Position numbers and translations under genes: made by a program. Below are positions 62,049-64,000 of a DNA stretch of 64,000 nucleotides, one piece after another. Under the pieces are notes generated by a model. The model saw only the letters and a list, made by a program, of their open reading frames with translations, ran no database searches and was not told where the DNA came from. The stretch's first letter is position 1. The number at the start of each line of letters is the position of its first letter. Source of the DNA: Pyxicephalus adspersus (lineage: Eukaryota; Chordata; Amphibia; Anura; Pyxicephalidae); contig NC_092858.1 of the NCBI RefSeq assembly GCF_032062135.1, positions 123,824,982-123,888,981 of the forward strand. The letters run 5' to 3'.

Positions 62049-62458
62049 TAATGCGGACCTATCACCGTTTATGTAAAGTAAAAATGACTTTGAAGCCCCT
62101 CCACTGCGGCAATAAAGACAGAATGGGAGCACAGAGCCTCCTGGGATCCCCACATCACGCATGCTGGGAAGCTCCTGAAATCAGGCATGGGCAGAAGGAA
62201 CTTTTTTCCACATTGGGGGAAAAAGAGCCAATCTCAAGTAAAATCAGAACTCTTTTTTTCTCTTTGCAGTGATCTACGTCACCCAGTCTCGCGCCCGCAG
62301 AATGAAAGATCAGGTGACATAGCCAGAAGACAGAAGAAGATGAAAGTGCCAGTCAGATTACAGGACGGCGCGAACCCAATCAAGGACATCTCCGGCCAGA
62401 TCCAGGAATCTATGAAATTAAAGGCAAGTATTTTTTTTTTAGTTTAGTTCCACTCTAA
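62049..62458. mobile_element. MITE with AGTGGA-type terminal repeats, copy 2
   Basis: It begins TAATGCGGACCTATCACCG and ends TTTAGTTCCACTCTAA. It shares GAATGGGAGCACAGAGCCTC, GGGCAGAAGGA, GATCAGGTGACATAGCCAGA, AAGGACATCTCCGG and the terminal TTTAGTTTAGTTC with 5523-6090. Frames at 61973-62447 are incidental. Confidence 0.75.
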
Positions 62459-62815
62459 GGGTAAATGTAATGAGCAAGGGATCTCCGGAAATGTCTGCTG
62501 CTGGCTATTAATTTTATAGGCTCACTTCTGCTGGATGTCTTAGTCACTATTGCCAACCTGCCTGAATTGTCTATGTGACAGGAGCAACATTCCAATAAAA
62601 ACACCCACATTGTGTCCTGTATGGACCCTTGGAACTAAGTCATGGCCCCATGAAGCTGCCAGACTCCCAACATATAACATCCATTTTATTTGCTAAGTTA
62701 ATAATGGTATTGGAATTTGGACCTAAATGGATGAACTTTAGCTGTCTTTTTTTCATTATCATGTGAACGTCATTTCATACGTATTCTTGTATGGGTCCAC
62801 AGTCTCCAGAAAACA

Positions 62816-63145
62816 AAAAGTACACCCTCTTTCAGTTCTAAGTTTTATATCAGGACATAATAAAAAAATATACAGTCCCTAAGATGCTCTAAAATATTTA
62901 AAAAAAGGTAAAACAACACTCATTCCATTCCATTTATTATTTAATAAAAATGAAACCAAAATGTAATGCCATGTATGAAAAAAAGGACACCCCACAAATT
63001 ACCACCTTAAGCAGCAATAACTTAAAAGTAACTATTTTCTGTATGATGTCATCAGTCTCTCACATGGTTAGGGAGGAGTTTTGATCCACTTTTCTTTACA
63101 ACATTGCTTTAGTTCATTGAGATTTTTATCAGCATCAATCGGTAT
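62816..63145 (-). mobile_element. Terminal fragment of a Tc1/mariner-type transposon
   Basis: AAAAGTACACCCTCTTTCAG, then TTATATCAGGACATAATAA, AAAGGACACCCCAC, GCAGCAATAACTTAAAAGTA, GATGTCATCAGTCTCTCACA and CTTTACAACATTGCTTTAGT match the end and adjoining region of a common fish and frog DNA transposon, as I recall it. It is broken after GTTCATTGAGATTT. No intact frame. Confidence 0.6.
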
Positions 63146-63607
63146 TAGCATCATGTTTATTAACAACATTCCTTTATAGCACAAAAAGTGGCTAAAATAT
63201 CACATACTTAATTACTTATTTACTTTTTTTGTGGGTTGAAATCTCTGCTCAACGTACCTGTGTTGCTTTGCACCTGGTAAAATTACCGGGTATTCTCAGG
63301 TATGGAGAAGCATGTGACCTGCCCCTCTGTGATGGTGCCTAAGCATTGTCACATGACCAGGTTATCGCTGTCACCTTTCCCTCAAGTTGCTGGCACAGGT
63401 GATCTTAGTGTTGGGGTTTATATGGGGTATATGGGGTTTGAAGGAAGCCCTTTTTAAAAGGAATCGTCACCTGGTCCTGCATGAGCAAAGTGACATTTCT
63501 CTTCAAAGGTTACAACAATTCTATGTATGATTTATTTATATACAGAGGGTTGTAGCATAAAGAATACTTACAATCTTTTTTTTATTTTAAATGTAAGAAG
63601 GGCCAAG

Positions 63608-63646
<39 letters not shown>

Positions 63647-64000
63647 ACAGGATCACAGGGTTGGATCGTTGATGGAAGGTACATTTCCCCTATATATGGG
63701 TGCTGGCCCTTTTAGACTGGTGTGTCAGGAAAGAAGTTTGGGATTATTTTTATGTTAGGCAACAAGGTTGCTGTGTTTTTTTCCTAGTTGTCACAGGACC
63801 AGGACTCCGGACTAAAGGGAAAGGATTGGGTGGGCCTCCTCAGTCTATCTAAGTACACACCAGGACTTGCACCTGTCTAGCAGGAACGTGGGAATCCCAT
63901 AAGGGCTCAGGTGTGCAAGAGGGAAAGAGAAGTGGAATTGCAGGAAGTAGCCTGCAAACAAGCTTGTGGGGAATCAAGCTAGAGTGGTGTTGTTGTTACA
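63146..64000. other. Unassigned; AT microsatellite and GC-richer right edge
   Basis: An AT run lies at 63616-63643. From about 63650 to the edge the sequence is less AT-rich (TTGTCACAGGACCAGGACTC, GGTGGGCCTCCTCAGTC) and may be part of a repeat or LTR continuing beyond the window. No gene is seen. Confidence 0.35.

Larger units (their letters stand above)
7557..64000 (-). other. SYT6: Probable SYT6 intron 1 (exon 1 not found)
   Basis: The acceptor of this intron lies at 7557-7558 on the minus strand. I looked for a short N-terminal exon ending in phase 1 with a donor, and with cysteines typical of the SYT3/6/9/10 lumenal domain, and found none. The intron therefore probably runs past the right edge. 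This is inference: exon 1 of this gene is short and diverged and could be missed by eye. The interval holds the repeats listed separately and otherwise unique AT-rich DNA. Confidence 0.6.

Noticed and set aside
62187..62447. 86-codon plus-strand frame with an acceptor-like TCTTTGCAG inside
   Set aside because: It lies within the second AGTGGA-type MITE and corresponding text at 5.8-6.0 kb is not conserved as protein.
63650..64000. Possible LTR at the right edge
   Set aside because: Only one possible end is in view and no target duplication can be tested, so it is listed as unassigned.

Overview
This is an AT-rich vertebrate window and almost all of it is non-coding. One protein-coding exon is secure: an internal exon of synaptotagmin-6 (SYT6) on the minus strand at 7202-7556, with clean splice sites on both sides. 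It encodes the transmembrane segment and juxtamembrane linker. The next exon, which should start the C2A domain, is not found between 1 and 7201. The first exon is not found between 7557 and 64000. The simplest reading is that nearly the whole window lies in the two SYT6 introns flanking this exon, with an intron of more than 56 kb on the upstream side.

The repeats point to an anuran amphibian, probably a ranoid or other neobatrachian frog. This is inference from recognised repeat types and no database was searched. They include hairpin-rich MITEs with GTACACAC-type ends, a palindromic MITE with TGATTTATTAA-type ends, decayed Tc1-like transposons, LINE-type 3' tails containing a TATATAAAT motif, and Penelope-like fragments carrying hammerhead-ribozyme sequences.

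Layout. 1-7200 (downstream SYT6 intron): a hairpin MITE, a palindromic MITE, a three-copy 180-bp tandem repeat, a GATA microsatellite and a MITE with AGTGGA-type ends. 7202-7556: the SYT6 exon. 11973-12497: a solo LTR with a perfect 5-bp target duplication. 12.7-12.9 kb: a tRNA-derived SINE head. 13154-13927: an element built of nested near-perfect hairpins. 16849-17338: a non-autonomous hAT-type element, followed at once by a Penelope-like fragment with a hammerhead motif. 18-22.2 kb: mostly unique sequence, a second palindromic MITE and a diverged tandem duplication. 23-26 kb: a hAT-type element, a Tc1 pseudogene and a Tigger-like element. 28.8-35 kb: LINE tails and an inverted pair of Penelope-like fragments with a second hammerhead. 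38-42 kb: a tandem foldback dimer, a second Tc1 pseudogene, a hAT-type element with intact target duplication, and another MITE. 45-48.6 kb: two blocks with opposite G/C strand skew and a Tigger-like MITE between them. 49.5-63.2 kb: two long-TIR foldbacks, further Tigger-like and hairpin MITEs, and a third Tc1-type fragment.

No operons, rRNA genes, CRISPR arrays, intact transposases or second host gene were found. Apart from SYT6, any function would be regulatory. A few repeat-free, TAATTA-rich intronic stretches are candidate conserved elements. The most interesting structures are the two hammerhead motifs, the nested-hairpin element at 13 kb and the hairpin-rich MITE at 54 kb.
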